A stretch of DNA of 21,522 nt from Gammaproteobacteria bacterium. GTDB lineage: Bacteria > Pseudomonadota > Gammaproteobacteria > Arenicellales > Poriferihabitantaceae. Below, one piece after another: positions 1-7,353 of this stretch. Under the pieces are notes generated by a model. It was not told where the DNA came from, made no database searches, and saw only the letters and a list, made by a program, of their open reading frames with translations. The stretch is taken from positions 1-21,522 of the forward strand of contig JAHRAW010000008.1 in NCBI GenBank assembly GCA_020027415.1, given 5' to 3'. Position 1 is the first letter of the stretch, and each line of letters opens with the position of its first letter. The translations under genes and the position numbers were made by a program.

Positions 1-1005
1 CAACGCGGCATTGAAATTATCCGAGCAATTCACATGCCCCGGATACCCCGCCTCGTCATAATATCGCTCGTTGCACGCCAAGCCAAAACTATCGTGCCGC
101 CCGCAAGTATCTTGAATCACTTCCAGCAACGGCGCAAAATCCACATCATAAAATTTTGCATACAACCCAGGCTGTGGATACGCCGCGCCCATCAACGCGC
201 GCGTGGTGGTGGCATCCAAACATCGCTCCACTCCCTGCTCCAACTTGGCGCGGTCAAAGCACTGCAAATCGGAGCACTGGCGACCTTCCACATCCAGCAC
301 TTGGATATATTCCCCGGCTTGGACTTCATAGGCAACGGCGGTGCTTGCCAACACGCTGATTTCCTCGCGGGGCTCGGCAAGCGGCTCGGGCAAACGTAAA
401 CTGAGTGGCGGTGACTCATCCGCCGACGGGTTGGCATGCGCCGTGGTGGGTGCGCGGCGGATGAAGACCAGCAATTCAGTGGGCGGCGGGGCGGAAATCG
501 CGGCGGCGCATTGATGCCGTGCGAATTGATCTTGCTGCTCCACTTCCATTGCCTCGCCCGGCGCGCAAATTAGGCACAGCGCGTCCGCTTCACAAACAAA
601 TGCCGCGCTGCTGTCCGCCGCCGTCTGCCCGCGCAACAATTCAAACGCCGTGGCTTTGGCGAGGTCAATGTTGTGTTCGCGCAACTTCTTGGCCAAACGC
701 TGCGCGCCGGGCGTGGGCGCGGACAGACATTTCGCCATGCGCGCGTTGCTGCCAAGCCGGTATTGGGTCACGCCAAGCGCCGCCGTGATGGACTCGCCAA
801 GGTCATTGAAGCCCGCCACCAACGCGCTCTGCAAACCTTGCGGATCCACAATCTCAACTTCATCCCCGCGCCACAGCGGCGCCGCCAACATGCCCATCGC
901 CGGCACGCGATAACGTTCCGCGCCGCGCCGCGCGTCCACACTCTGAGCCGGCGCGCGCGCTTCGGGCGGCCGCCATGTTAGTGGGCTATGCAGTGCAGTT
1001 TTCAT
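1..1005 (-). CDS. DUF1989 (urea carboxylase-associated) domain protein, N-terminal part, cut by window edge
   Basis: The frame opens at an ATG at 1005 and stays open for 335 codons to base 1, so the C-terminus lies outside the window. The second half matches the DUF1989 family pattern: GEYIQVLDVEGRQCSD at residues 231-246, TRALMG at 268-273, DTCGRHD at 299-305, then C311, H324, N326, C327 and N330. The Cys and His residues are plausible metal ligands. Residues 47-66 (GDEVEIVDPQGLQ...) resemble residues 231-250 in outline, which suggests a degenerate first lobe lacking the Cys/Asp pair. As I recall the family, long DUF1989 proteins of marine proteobacteria are often fused to a C-terminal aminomethyltransferase (GcvT-like) domain. 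The roughly 200-residue N-terminal extension fits that, but the fusion itself is not visible. Biochemical function is unknown. No Shine-Dalgarno sequence precedes the ATG. It is divergent from gdhB. Confidence 0.8.
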   Translation of the reverse strand, partial: MKTALHSPLTWRPPEARAPAQSVDARRGAERYRVPAMGMLAAPLWRGDEVEIVDPQGLQSALVAGFNDLGESITAALGVTQYRLGSNARMAKCLSAPTPGAQRLAKKLREHNIDLAKATAFELLRGQTAADSSAAFVCEADALCLICAPGEAMEVEQQDQFARHQCAAAISAPPPTELLVFIRRAPTTAHANPSADESPPLSLRLPEPLAEPREEISVLASTAVAYEVQAGEYIQVLDVEGRQCSDLQCFDRAKLEQGVERCLDATTTRALMGAAYPQPGLYAKFYDVDFAPLLEVIQDTCGRHDSFGLACNERYYDEAGYPGHVNCSDNFNAAL

Positions 1006-1036
1006 GCGATTTATTTTACGATAACGGCTTGCTTGC

Positions 1037-1058
1037 GAGTTAAAAAAGAGTTAAAAAA
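1037..1058. repeat. Two 11-bp direct repeats with phased A6 tracts
   Basis: GAGTTAAAAAA occurs twice back to back. The A6 tracts are therefore 11 bp apart, close to one helical turn, which is the classical arrangement for intrinsically curved DNA. It lies between the two divergent start codons, 32 bp upstream of the minus-strand ATG. IHF or H-NS family binding is a possible use but no consensus site is claimed. Confidence 0.6.
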
Positions 1059-1086
1059 GCGCGCCGCTGCCAACGCAAGCGCAAGC

Positions 1087-1158
1087 ATTCAGATGAATGT
1101 AACCACTCAGATAAATGTAGCCACTCAGACAAATGTAGCCACTCAGACAAACATAACC
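1087..1158. repeat. 18-bp tandem array, four units (iteron-like)
   Basis: Four contiguous 18-bp units start at 1087, 1105, 1123 and 1141, with consensus ACTCAGACAAATGTAGCC. Units 2 and 3 differ at one position; units 1 and 4 are more diverged. A fifth, heavily decayed unit (about 11 of 18 matches) may follow at 1159-1176, just before the possible gdhB -10 box. The array sits about 110 bp upstream of the gdhB start. It may be a repeated operator or simply a slippage product. Confidence 0.85.
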
Positions 1159-1267
1159 ACGCAGGCGAAAAGATACTTTACAATCCCCTGCACGGCACGC
1201 CGCCGGCAACCCCGCTTGCACCCACCACGGCGGTCGCCGCACTGACCACTCAACCAACATTCATACC

Positions 1268-4200
1268 ATGAAAAACCCGATTACTGAAAAACTGATTGCT
1301 GCGGTTAACCATCAAGTCACGCCGACTCCGGATAAAGCCGAAATTGATTTTTTGCGCGATTTCTATCATCGCCTTTCCGGACAAGATTTTACCGCCGACA
1401 AAGCGCCGGCGTTGCGCGCCATGGCCTTGCGACACCGACAACTCGGAGCTGTGCGCGCGCCGGGCAAAACCTTGCTGGACATTTATAACTTGCACACCGA
1501 ACCGCACCAAGACGCCGCCGGACAAGATATCACCATCATTCATATCATTACCGATGATAAGCCTTTCTTGATTGATTCGCTGACCATCCAACTCAATGCG
1601 ATGCGCAAGACGCCGCACCACACTACGCATCCAAACTTTGAAGTGCGGCGCGACTCGCAACACCGCCGACAAACCATGTCGCGGTATAAAGAACCGCCCC
1701 TGAGCAAACCGAAAACTGACAAGCCGGAGACTGACAAACCAACAGGCGGCGAACCGAACCAAGCGCACGGCGACCGCATCGTGGAATGCTATCTCCAGTT
1801 GGTGATTGATTTCACCGAACCAAAGCAACATAAATCGCTGCTGCGGGAATTGCGCACTGTTCTGACCGAGATTGAAATCGTGGTGAAAGATTGGGCGAAA
1901 ATGCGCGCCCGCACCTTGGCGCTCGCCGCCCAAATTGGCGCCCGTAAAACAACGCCGATGGCGGAACACGAAGCACTGCTAAGGTGGATGGAAAACGACA
2001 ATTTTGCGTTCCTCGGTTATGCCGAAGTGGATATTGAAGAAACGGCGCGCGGCGGCAAAGCAAGCATTGACGAAAAATCTCTGCTGGGCGTATTGCGCGC
2101 CGCTCAGCGCCGCGACCCAAGCACGGTGATGGACATGTTGCCGCCGCTCGCATACCACCAAACCTCGCCGATGGTGTTCACCAAATCGCGGCAACGTTCG
2201 TCCATTCATCGCGCCAACTATCTGGATTGCATCTTGTTAGACCGCCGCTTGCCGCGCAACCCGGCAAGCCCGCCGCGCAAATACCGCATTTATTGCATGC
2301 TCGGATTTCTGGCTGGCACTTCCACCATGCTGCCGACCGTACACATTCCCCACCTGCGCAACAAAACCGCGCGCATCCTCAAAGAAAGCACTTTGCGACC
2401 CAGCGGCTACGCCTACAAAAAATTGCAACTGATTTTAGAAACGCTGCCACGCGAGAAATTGTTTCAGATGGAGTTCAGCAATTTATACGGACTCTGCATG
2501 ACCATCCTCAACCATGTGGAACGGCGCAACACCCGGGCGCATTTGCATCGCGATATCTGCGGTCATTTTTATTCTTGCTTGGTGTATGTTCCGCGCGATT
2601 TGTTCAACAGCACCTTGCGGCAACGCATTCAAACATTTCTACAAACGCACTTCGCCGCCGAGGAGGTGTCGTTCAATGTTTATTTTTCCGATTCCATCCT
2701 AACGCGAATCCATTATTTGATTCACTGCCGCACGCCCACGCCCACGCACACACGCACCGCGCGCACCGTGGATGCGGTGAAACTGGAACGCGAGATTCAG
2801 CGCATCGCGCGAGATTGGAACGATAACCTGCATGAATGCTTCCGCCAACGCGGCGGTCACAAACTCGCGCAGCAAATGCTGGCGCAGTATCGCGATGCAT
2901 TTACCGGCGGTTATCAGAACGATTTTTCAGTTGCGCAAGCGGTGATGGATATTGAGCGATTTGCGCATGTGGCGCCGGGAAAAATTCACGCGGCGCTGAC
3001 CTGCCAGGCGCGCAGTCAAAACGAGCAGCGCGCCAGTTTCAAATTGTATGCCGCCGATCAATCGCTGATCCTCTCCGATGTGCTGCCGATTCTGGAAAAT
3101 ATGGGCATCCGAATTTTAGCCGAACGCCCGTATCAACTGCGGCGACAAGATAACACTACGCGCTGGCTGCATGATTTTGACATCGTGTGGCAACCGCAAC
3201 AAAAGTTGGACGCCGCGCTCAGCGTAGAAAACTTCCAAACCACTTTCACGCAGGCGTGGTATGGCAACATTGAGAACGATGCGTTTAATCAACTGACTTT
3301 GCGGGCGGGCTTGAACTGGCAGGAAGTTAGTTTGTTGCGCGCCTACTATCGCTACCTCAAACAGATTCGGTTGCGCTATAGCGAACAATACAGCATTGAA
3401 GCGTTGGTCAATCATCCGGAGTTGGTGGTTTCCATCATGCACTTTTTTAATGCGCGTTTTAATCCCGCCCGCAACAACAGCGGTAGCAGTAGCGGTAGCG
3501 ACAACGGCACGCGCAAAATTAAAGCCGCCATCCACCGCCAACTCGCTCAGGTCGCCACCTTGGACGAAGAGCGCATCATCCGCGCGTTGTTTGATGTGGT
3601 CAACGCCACCGTGCGCACCAACTATTATCAGACCACCGAGAGCGGCGCGCCGAAGCCTTATCTGGCGTTGAAACTAACGCCGGACCTGATCCCGCATATT
3701 CCGCAGCCGGCGCCGAAGTATGAAATATTCGTTTGCTCGCCGCGCGTGGAAGGAACGCATTTGCGCGGCGGCAAGGTCGCCAGAGGCGGCTTGCGCTGGT
3801 CGGACCGACACGAAGATTTCCGCACCGAAGTGTTGGGGCTGGCGAAAGCGCAACAAGTTAAGAACGCGGTCATCGTGCCAGTCGGCTCCAAAGGCGGCTT
3901 CATCGTCAAGCAGTTGCCAACCGCCGACCGCGAGGCAAGCCGCCGGGAAGTCATCGCTTGTTACCAATTATTAATCAGCGGCTTGTTGGACCTGACCGAT
4001 AATTTATCCGGCAACCGGGTGCTGGCGCCGCCCGATGTGGTGCGCAAGGACGGCGACGACCCATACTTAGTGGTGGCGGCGGACAAAGGCACCGCCACTT
4101 TTTCCGATATCGCCAATGATTTATCCACGCACTACGGGTTCTGGCTTGGCGATGCGTTCGCCTCCGGCGGCAGCACCGGTTATGACCACAAGAAAATGGG

Positions 4201-6163
4201 CATCACCGCCCGCGGCGCGTGGGAATCGGTGAAGCGGCATTTCCGCGAACTGGGCAAAGATATCCAAACCACCGATTTCACCGTCATCGGCATCGGCGAT
4301 ATGGGCGGCGATGTGTTCGGCAACGGCATGCTGCTGTCGCGGCATATTCGTCTGCTGGCGGCGTTCAACCACATGCATATTTTTATTGACCCGAACCCGC
4401 ACGCCGCCGACAGTTACCGCGAACGACAACGGCTGTTCGCCCTGCCCCGTTCCTCGTGGGACGATTACAACCGCAAGTTGCTCTCCGCCGGCGGCGGTAT
4501 TTTTGCGCGCAGCGCGAAATCCATTCGGCTTTCCCGCGCGGCAAAAAAGGCGCTCGGCGCCGACCAAGATCAATACACCCCGGATGAATTGATTCATCTG
4601 ATTCTGCAAGCCGAAGTGGAGTTGTTATGGAACGGCGGCATCGGCACCTATGTGAAAGCAACCGCTGAAAGCCATGCCACGGTGCAAGATAAAAGCAACG
4701 ACGGGGTGCGCGTGGATGCCGCGCAACTGCAATGCAAAGTAATCGGCGAAGGCGGCAACTTGGGCATGACCCAACTGGCGCGCAGCGAGTATGCGTTGGG
4801 CGGCGGGCGTTGCTATACGGATGCGATTGACAATTCGGCGGGGGTGGATACTTCCGACCATGAGGTGAACATCAAAATATTATTGAATGCGGCAATCCAA
4901 CGCAACCTGTTGTCGCCGCAACAACGCAACAAGTTGTTGGCGAGCATGACGGATGAAGTTGCGTTGTTGGTGCTGCGCAATAACTACGCGCAAACGCAAA
5001 CGCTCAGCCTGGAAGCCGCGCGCAGCAGCCGGCTGATGCCGCAACAATGCCGCGCGATAGACGCCTTAGAAGCGCACGGCTTGCTCAACCGCGAACTTGA
5101 ATTTCTGCCGTCGCACGCCGCTTTGGAAGCGCGGCGCGAACAAGGCAAATGGCTGACGCGCGCGGAACTGGCGGTGCTGTTGTCGTATAGCAAGATGGAT
5201 ATGTATCAAGCGTTGCTGGCTTCGGAGGCGCCGGATGACGCGTATTTGGCGGTGGAAATTGAGCGCTACTTCCCGCCGCGCTTGGCGAAAAAATATCCCG
5301 CGCTGGTGCGCGCGCATCGCTTGAAGCGGGAGATTATTTGCACGCAACTGACCAATCAACTGATTGGCATGATGGGACCGGGCTTTCACTTGCGTCTGGC
5401 GCATCTGCTCAGCAGCGAAACCGCCGAAATCGCCCGCGCTTATCTGGTTGCCAGAGACCTACTGGACAGCCCATCCATCAGCGCCGCGATTGAAGCGTTG
5501 GACAATAAAATCGCCGCCGCCGTGCAACTGGAAATGTTGGAACAAGTCGCCGCGAGTATGCAACGCTGCATCGTTTGGTTGGTGCGCAACCATATCGCTC
5601 CGTTGAACATTCAAGCGTTGGTTGCCACGCTCGCGCCGGGGTGCAAGCAACTCAACGCCATGCTGAATAAGACCTTGGGCAAGCACCTCCTCTCCACCCT
5701 GCAAAAGCGCAGTAAAAAACTGCAGGCGCACGGCGCGCCGGCGCAACTCGCCGAGCAAATCGCCGCGCTGCCATTGCTTGGCTATGCGGTGGATATCGTT
5801 GAGTTGTCCAAACAACGCCAGCATTCGCTGCGCCACACCGCCGCGATTTATTTTCAAGTGCGCGAAATTCTTGCGCTGGATTGGATTGAGCAAGCCATTG
5901 ATTCCCTGCCGCTCAGCAATGACTGGCACGAGCGCGCCCGCTTCAGCCTCGGCAATGATTTGCGCGCCAGCCACAGCGCGATCACCTCCAAAGTACTGGC
6001 GCACAACGTCAAGGCAAGCGCCACCGCGAGGCAGCAGTGGTTGCAAACCAACCGTCATGCCATCCACGCCATTGAAAAAATGACCACCGCGCTGAAAGCC
6101 GAAGCCGCCCCCGACTTTGCCATGCTGTCGGTGTTGCTCAGCGAACTGGCATGGTTGCACTGA
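1268..6163 (+). CDS. gdhB: NAD-specific glutamate dehydrogenase, GDH180-type large enzyme
   Basis: The product has 1631 residues, the usual size for the roughly 180-kDa NAD-GDH family (for example Pseudomonas GdhB). It oxidatively deaminates glutamate to 2-oxoglutarate and ammonium with NAD+ in the cytoplasm. The central catalytic domain is clear: KVARGGLRWSDR at residues 836-847, VPVGSKGGF at 870-878 with the conserved lysine at 875, the dinucleotide-binding VIGIGDMGGDVFGNG at 1006-1020, LLWNGGIGTYVK near 1118, and GEGGNLGMTQLARSEYA near 1161. The long N-terminal region is expected to hold the regulatory ACT-like domains of this family. Two low-complexity in-frame insertions are seen: KPKTD-KPETD-KPTGG (1706-1750) and a Ser/Gly stretch (3479-3502). 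RTPTPTHTRT at residues 488-497 is another hexamer-type repeat. The ATG at 1268 lacks a Shine-Dalgarno sequence. Confidence 0.97.
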   Translation: MKNPITEKLIAAVNHQVTPTPDKAEIDFLRDFYHRLSGQDFTADKAPALRAMALRHRQLGAVRAPGKTLLDIYNLHTEPHQDAAGQDITIIHIITDDKPFLIDSLTIQLNAMRKTPHHTTHPNFEVRRDSQHRRQTMSRYKEPPLSKPKTDKPETDKPTGGEPNQAHGDRIVECYLQLVIDFTEPKQHKSLLRELRTVLTEIEIVVKDWAKMRARTLALAAQIGARKTTPMAEHEALLRWMENDNFAFLGYAEVDIEETARGGKASIDEKSLLGVLRAAQRRDPSTVMDMLPPLAYHQTSPMVFTKSRQRSSIHRANYLDCILLDRRLPRNPASPPRKYRIYCMLGFLAGTSTMLPTVHIPHLRNKTARILKESTLRPSGYAYKKLQLILETLPREKLFQMEFSNLYGLCMTILNHVERRNTRAHLHRDICGHFYSCLVYVPRDLFNSTLRQRIQTFLQTHFAAEEVSFNVYFSDSILTRIHYLIHCRTPTPTHTRTARTVDAVKLEREIQRIARDWNDNLHECFRQRGGHKLAQQMLAQYRDAFTGGYQNDFSVAQAVMDIERFAHVAPGKIHAALTCQARSQNEQRASFKLYAADQSLILSDVLPILENMGIRILAERPYQLRRQDNTTRWLHDFDIVWQPQQKLDAALSVENFQTTFTQAWYGNIENDAFNQLTLRAGLNWQEVSLLRAYYRYLKQIRLRYSEQYSIEALVNHPELVVSIMHFFNARFNPARNNSGSSSGSDNGTRKIKAAIHRQLAQVATLDEERIIRALFDVVNATVRTNYYQTTESGAPKPYLALKLTPDLIPHIPQPAPKYEIFVCSPRVEGTHLRGGKVARGGLRWSDRHEDFRTEVLGLAKAQQVKNAVIVPVGSKGGFIVKQLPTADREASRREVIACYQLLISGLLDLTDNLSGNRVLAPPDVVRKDGDDPYLVVAADKGTATFSDIANDLSTHYGFWLGDAFASGGSTGYDHKKMGITARGAWESVKRHFRELGKDIQTTDFTVIGIGDMGGDVFGNGMLLSRHIRLLAAFNHMHIFIDPNPHAADSYRERQRLFALPRSSWDDYNRKLLSAGGGIFARSAKSIRLSRAAKKALGADQDQYTPDELIHLILQAEVELLWNGGIGTYVKATAESHATVQDKSNDGVRVDAAQLQCKVIGEGGNLGMTQLARSEYALGGGRCYTDAIDNSAGVDTSDHEVNIKILLNAAIQRNLLSPQQRNKLLASMTDEVALLVLRNNYAQTQTLSLEAARSSRLMPQQCRAIDALEAHGLLNRELEFLPSHAALEARREQGKWLTRAELAVLLSYSKMDMYQALLASEAPDDAYLAVEIERYFPPRLAKKYPALVRAHRLKREIICTQLTNQLIGMMGPGFHLRLAHLLSSETAEIARAYLVARDLLDSPSISAAIEALDNKIAAAVQLEMLEQVAASMQRCIVWLVRNHIAPLNIQALVATLAPGCKQLNAMLNKTLGKHLLSTLQKRSKKLQAHGAPAQLAEQIAALPLLGYAVDIVELSKQRQHSLRHTAAIYFQVREILALDWIEQAIDSLPLSNDWHERARFSLGNDLRASHSAITSKVLAHNVKASATARQQWLQTNRHAIHAIEKMTTALKAEAAPDFAMLSVLLSELAWLH
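1706..1750 (+). repeat. 15-bp in-frame tandem repeat in gdhB
   Basis: Units at 1706-1720, 1721-1735 and a decayed third at 1736-1750 encode KPKTD, KPETD and KPTGG. Because the period is divisible by three, the frame is kept. The repeat falls between conserved N-terminal segments of the dehydrogenase and probably forms a surface loop. Confidence 0.7.
2729..2758 (+). repeat. 6-bp in-frame repeat in gdhB
   Basis: CGCACG, CCCACG, CCCACG, CACACA and CGCACC encode RTPTPTHTRT at residues 488-497. It is a short degenerate hexamer run of the same kind as the spacer arrays. Confidence 0.5.
3479..3502 (+). repeat. 12-bp in-frame repeat in gdhB (Ser/Gly linker)
   Basis: AGCGGTAGCAGT is followed by AGCGGTAGCGAC, a duplicated 12-mer built from 6-bp subunits that codes for SGSSSGSD. 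It sits in a hydrophilic stretch ahead of the catalytic domain and looks like an expanded linker. Confidence 0.55.
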
Positions 6164-6176
6164 GTGGTCGGAGTCC

Positions 6177-6191
6177 CGCGTTGGCAACGCG
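6177..6191. other. Small perfect hairpin after gdhB
   Basis: CGCGTT-GGC-AACGCG forms a 6-bp perfect stem with a 3-nt loop, 14 bp after the gdhB stop codon. No T tract follows, so it is not a convincing intrinsic terminator. It may stabilise the 3' end or attenuate read-through into chaC. Confidence 0.3.
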
Positions 6192-6218
6192 ATTTGCCGC
6201 ATTTGCCGCATTATTGCC
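6192..6218 (+). repeat. 9-bp tandem repeat abutting the chaC start codon
   Basis: ATTTGCCGC, ATTTGCCGC and ATTATTGCC are three contiguous nonamers, the last partly decayed. They end directly at the ATG at 6219 and so fill the place where a ribosome binding site would be. No Shine-Dalgarno sequence is present. Confidence 0.65.
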
Positions 6219-6815
6219 ATGAACATCGCCCGCCTGCGACCTGATTTCAGCGCGACCCGCTTTGCGCCCTATGAATCCAATTCGTTGCCCACGCCGGCGG
6301 GCGATTTATGGGTGTTCGGCTATGGCTCGCTGATGTGGGCGCCCGGCTTCGCCGTGCAAGAATCCACCGCGGCGCGCTTGTACGGGTATCATCGGCGGCT
6401 TTGCTTATGGTCAATTCATTATCGCGGCACCGCCCGATGCCCCGGATTGGTGTTGGGCTTGGCGCGCGGCGGCTCGTGCCATGGCCTCGCGTTGCGCGTT
6501 GCGCCGCAGGCTATTCAGGCATCCTTGGCTTACCTGCGGAAACGGGAAATGCTGAATAACGCCTATCGCCCAGCGTTAAAAGAGGTCTACCTGCGGCGCG
6601 GCGGATGCGTCACGGCGTTGACCTTTGTCTCCAAGCCGGCGCATGCTCAATTTGCGCCGCCCTTGAGCATCGCCGAAACGGTCGCCATTGTGCGCGCCGC
6701 CGCCGGCAAGCACGGAAAAAATTGTGACTACGTGTTAAACACCGCGCGGCATTTGAGCAAGTTCGGCATTGAACGCACCGCGCTGCATGCGGTGGCGGAG
6801 CAATTACAATCGTAA
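6219..6815 (+). CDS. chaC: Gamma-glutamylcyclotransferase, ChaC family
   Basis: The product has 198 residues. ChaC enzymes cleave gamma-glutamyl peptides, usually glutathione, giving 5-oxoproline and Cys-Gly in the cytoplasm. The signature FGYGSLMW is at residues 33-40, followed by the RGT...PGLVLGL..GG block and YLRKREM. Glu110 of KREM aligns with the catalytic glutamate of E. coli ChaC. The frame is also open upstream into gdhB, but conserved sequence begins only after the ATG at 6219, which is preferred. The last 15 bases lie inside a hexamer array. A single transcript with gdhB is possible (55-bp gap). Confidence 0.9.
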   Translation: MNIARLRPDFSATRFAPYESNSLPTPAGDLWVFGYGSLMWAPGFAVQESTAARLYGYHRRLCLWSIHYRGTARCPGLVLGLARGGSCHGLALRVAPQAIQASLAYLRKREMLNNAYRPALKEVYLRRGGCVTALTFVSKPAHAQFAPPLSIAETVAIVRAAAGKHGKNCDYVLNTARHLSKFGIERTALHAVAEQLQS

Positions 6816-6836
6816 TTGCAATTACAATTGCAATCC
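6801..6836. repeat. 6-bp tandem array CAATTR spanning the chaC stop codon
   Basis: CAATTA, CAATCG, TAATTG, CAATTA, CAATTG and CAATCC are six hexamers in register. The chaC stop codon (TAA, 6813-6815) is part of the third unit. CAATTG is palindromic, so the array can also pair on itself (CAATTA...TAATTG). Confidence 0.7.
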
Positions 6837-6889
6837 CATCACTCCCACAAAGCAAAGTAATTCATCCACGCGCTATCAAGAAATTCACC

Positions 6890-7249
6890 ATGACCGAAGA
6901 CACGCTTTTCAGTAAAATTATCAAGCGCGAAATCCCCGCGGATATCTTGTTCCAAGACGACCGAGTCACCGCCTTCCGCGACATCAATCCGCAGGCGCCG
7001 ACGCATATTTTAATCGTTCCCAATAAAATCATCCCCACGGTGAACGACATTCAAGAGGCGGATGAAAACGTGCTTGGGCATTTGTTTGTGGTTGCCCGTC
7101 AACTGGCGCAGCAGGAAGGTCTCGCCGAGGATGGCTATCGCTTATTGGTGAATTGCGGGCGGCACGCCAATCAAGAAGTATTTCATCTGCACATGCATCT
7201 GTTTGGCGGGCGACCATTAGGCTGGATGGTTGACCCGAATCCAGCCTAA
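6890..7249 (+). CDS. hinT: HIT family purine nucleoside phosphoramidase
   Basis: The product has 119 residues, the usual size for bacterial HinT. The histidine triad HLHMH is at residues 99-103 (H99, H101, H103), followed by LFGGRPLGW. The N-terminal LFSKIIKREIPADI and the central DINPQAPTHILIVP match the family. It hydrolyses AMP-N bonds such as adenosine phosphoramidates and aminoacyl-adenylates. The ATG follows an A-rich leader without a Shine-Dalgarno sequence. It converges on ispF across a repeat-filled spacer. Confidence 0.96.
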   Translation: MTEDTLFSKIIKREIPADILFQDDRVTAFRDINPQAPTHILIVPNKIIPTVNDIQEADENVLGHLFVVARQLAQQEGLAEDGYRLLVNCGRHANQEVFHLHMHLFGGRPLGWMVDPNPA

Positions 7250-7259
7250 CAAATGAAAT

Positions 7260-7276
7260 GGCAAGCGTTGCTTGCC
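7260..7276. terminator. Possible terminator hairpin between hinT and ispF
   Basis: GGCAAGC-GTT-GCTTGCC is a perfect 7-bp stem with a 3-nt loop in the convergent spacer. On the minus strand it is followed by ATTTCATTTGTT, a loose U-rich tail, so it could end the ispD-ispF message. On the plus strand the following bases are G/C-rich, so it would be a poor terminator for hinT. Confidence 0.4.
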
Positions 7277-7280
7277 GGGC

Positions 7281-7339
7281 GCGGCTTAGCGGCTTAGCGG
7301 CTTAGTGGTTTGATGGCTTAGCGGCTTGAAGACTTAGCG
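7281..7339. repeat. 8-bp degenerate tandem array (GCGGCTTA)
   Basis: Three perfect GCGGCTTA units (7281-7304) are followed in the same register by GTGGTTTG, ATGGCTTA, GCGGCTTG, AAGACTTA and a partial GCG. The octamer register holds across about seven units although later units carry substitutions. It lies between the convergent hinT and ispF genes, adjacent to the hairpin. Confidence 0.85.
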
Positions 7340-7353
7340 AACCTCGGTTCGGC

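Larger units (their letters stand above)
1006..1267. promoter_or_regulatory. Divergent spacer between the DUF1989 gene and gdhB
   Basis: This 262-bp spacer must hold the promoters of both flanking genes. It contains two A6 tracts in an 11-bp direct repeat and an 18-bp tandem array, annotated separately. On the minus strand a TAAAAT box lies only 7 nt before the ATG at 1005, which would give an almost leaderless message if used. On the plus strand TACAAT at 1179-1184 is a possible -10 for gdhB, but no good -35 stands 16-18 bp upstream. An open frame of 85 codons crosses the spacer (988-1245, plus). Its product is mostly the repeat itself and it is not called as a gene. Confidence 0.45.

Noticed and set aside
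1..1005. Plus-strand frames at 34-399, 519-788 and 673-981, and an apparent frameshift in the minus-strand gene
   Set aside because: Codon-by-codon reading of the minus strand gives one uninterrupted 335-codon frame with DUF1989 motifs. A frameshift suspected at about 430-450 was a reading slip on my part, and the plus-strand frames are shadows.
1087..1158. CRISPR array
   Set aside because: The units are contiguous 18-mers with no spacers between them, and there are no cas genes.
988..1245. 85-codon plus-strand frame containing TQTNVA repeats
   Set aside because: The repeat peptide is only a translation of the 18-bp array in the divergent spacer. There is no ribosome site and its first codons overlap the DUF1989 gene start.
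1250..1969. 239-codon open frame on the minus strand
   Set aside because: Antisense to the gdhB N-terminus with no family resemblance.
6177..6191. Intrinsic terminator after gdhB
   Set aside because: The 6-bp stem is perfect but no T tract follows, so it is kept only as a small hairpin.
5459..6226. 255-codon open frame on the minus strand
   Set aside because: It lies entirely antisense to the conserved 3' part of gdhB; the product is Arg/Gln/Gly-rich with no recognisable domain.
7281..7339. Insertion sequence or MITE remnant
   Set aside because: No terminal inverted repeats or target duplication flank the octamer array; it is a simple tandem run.
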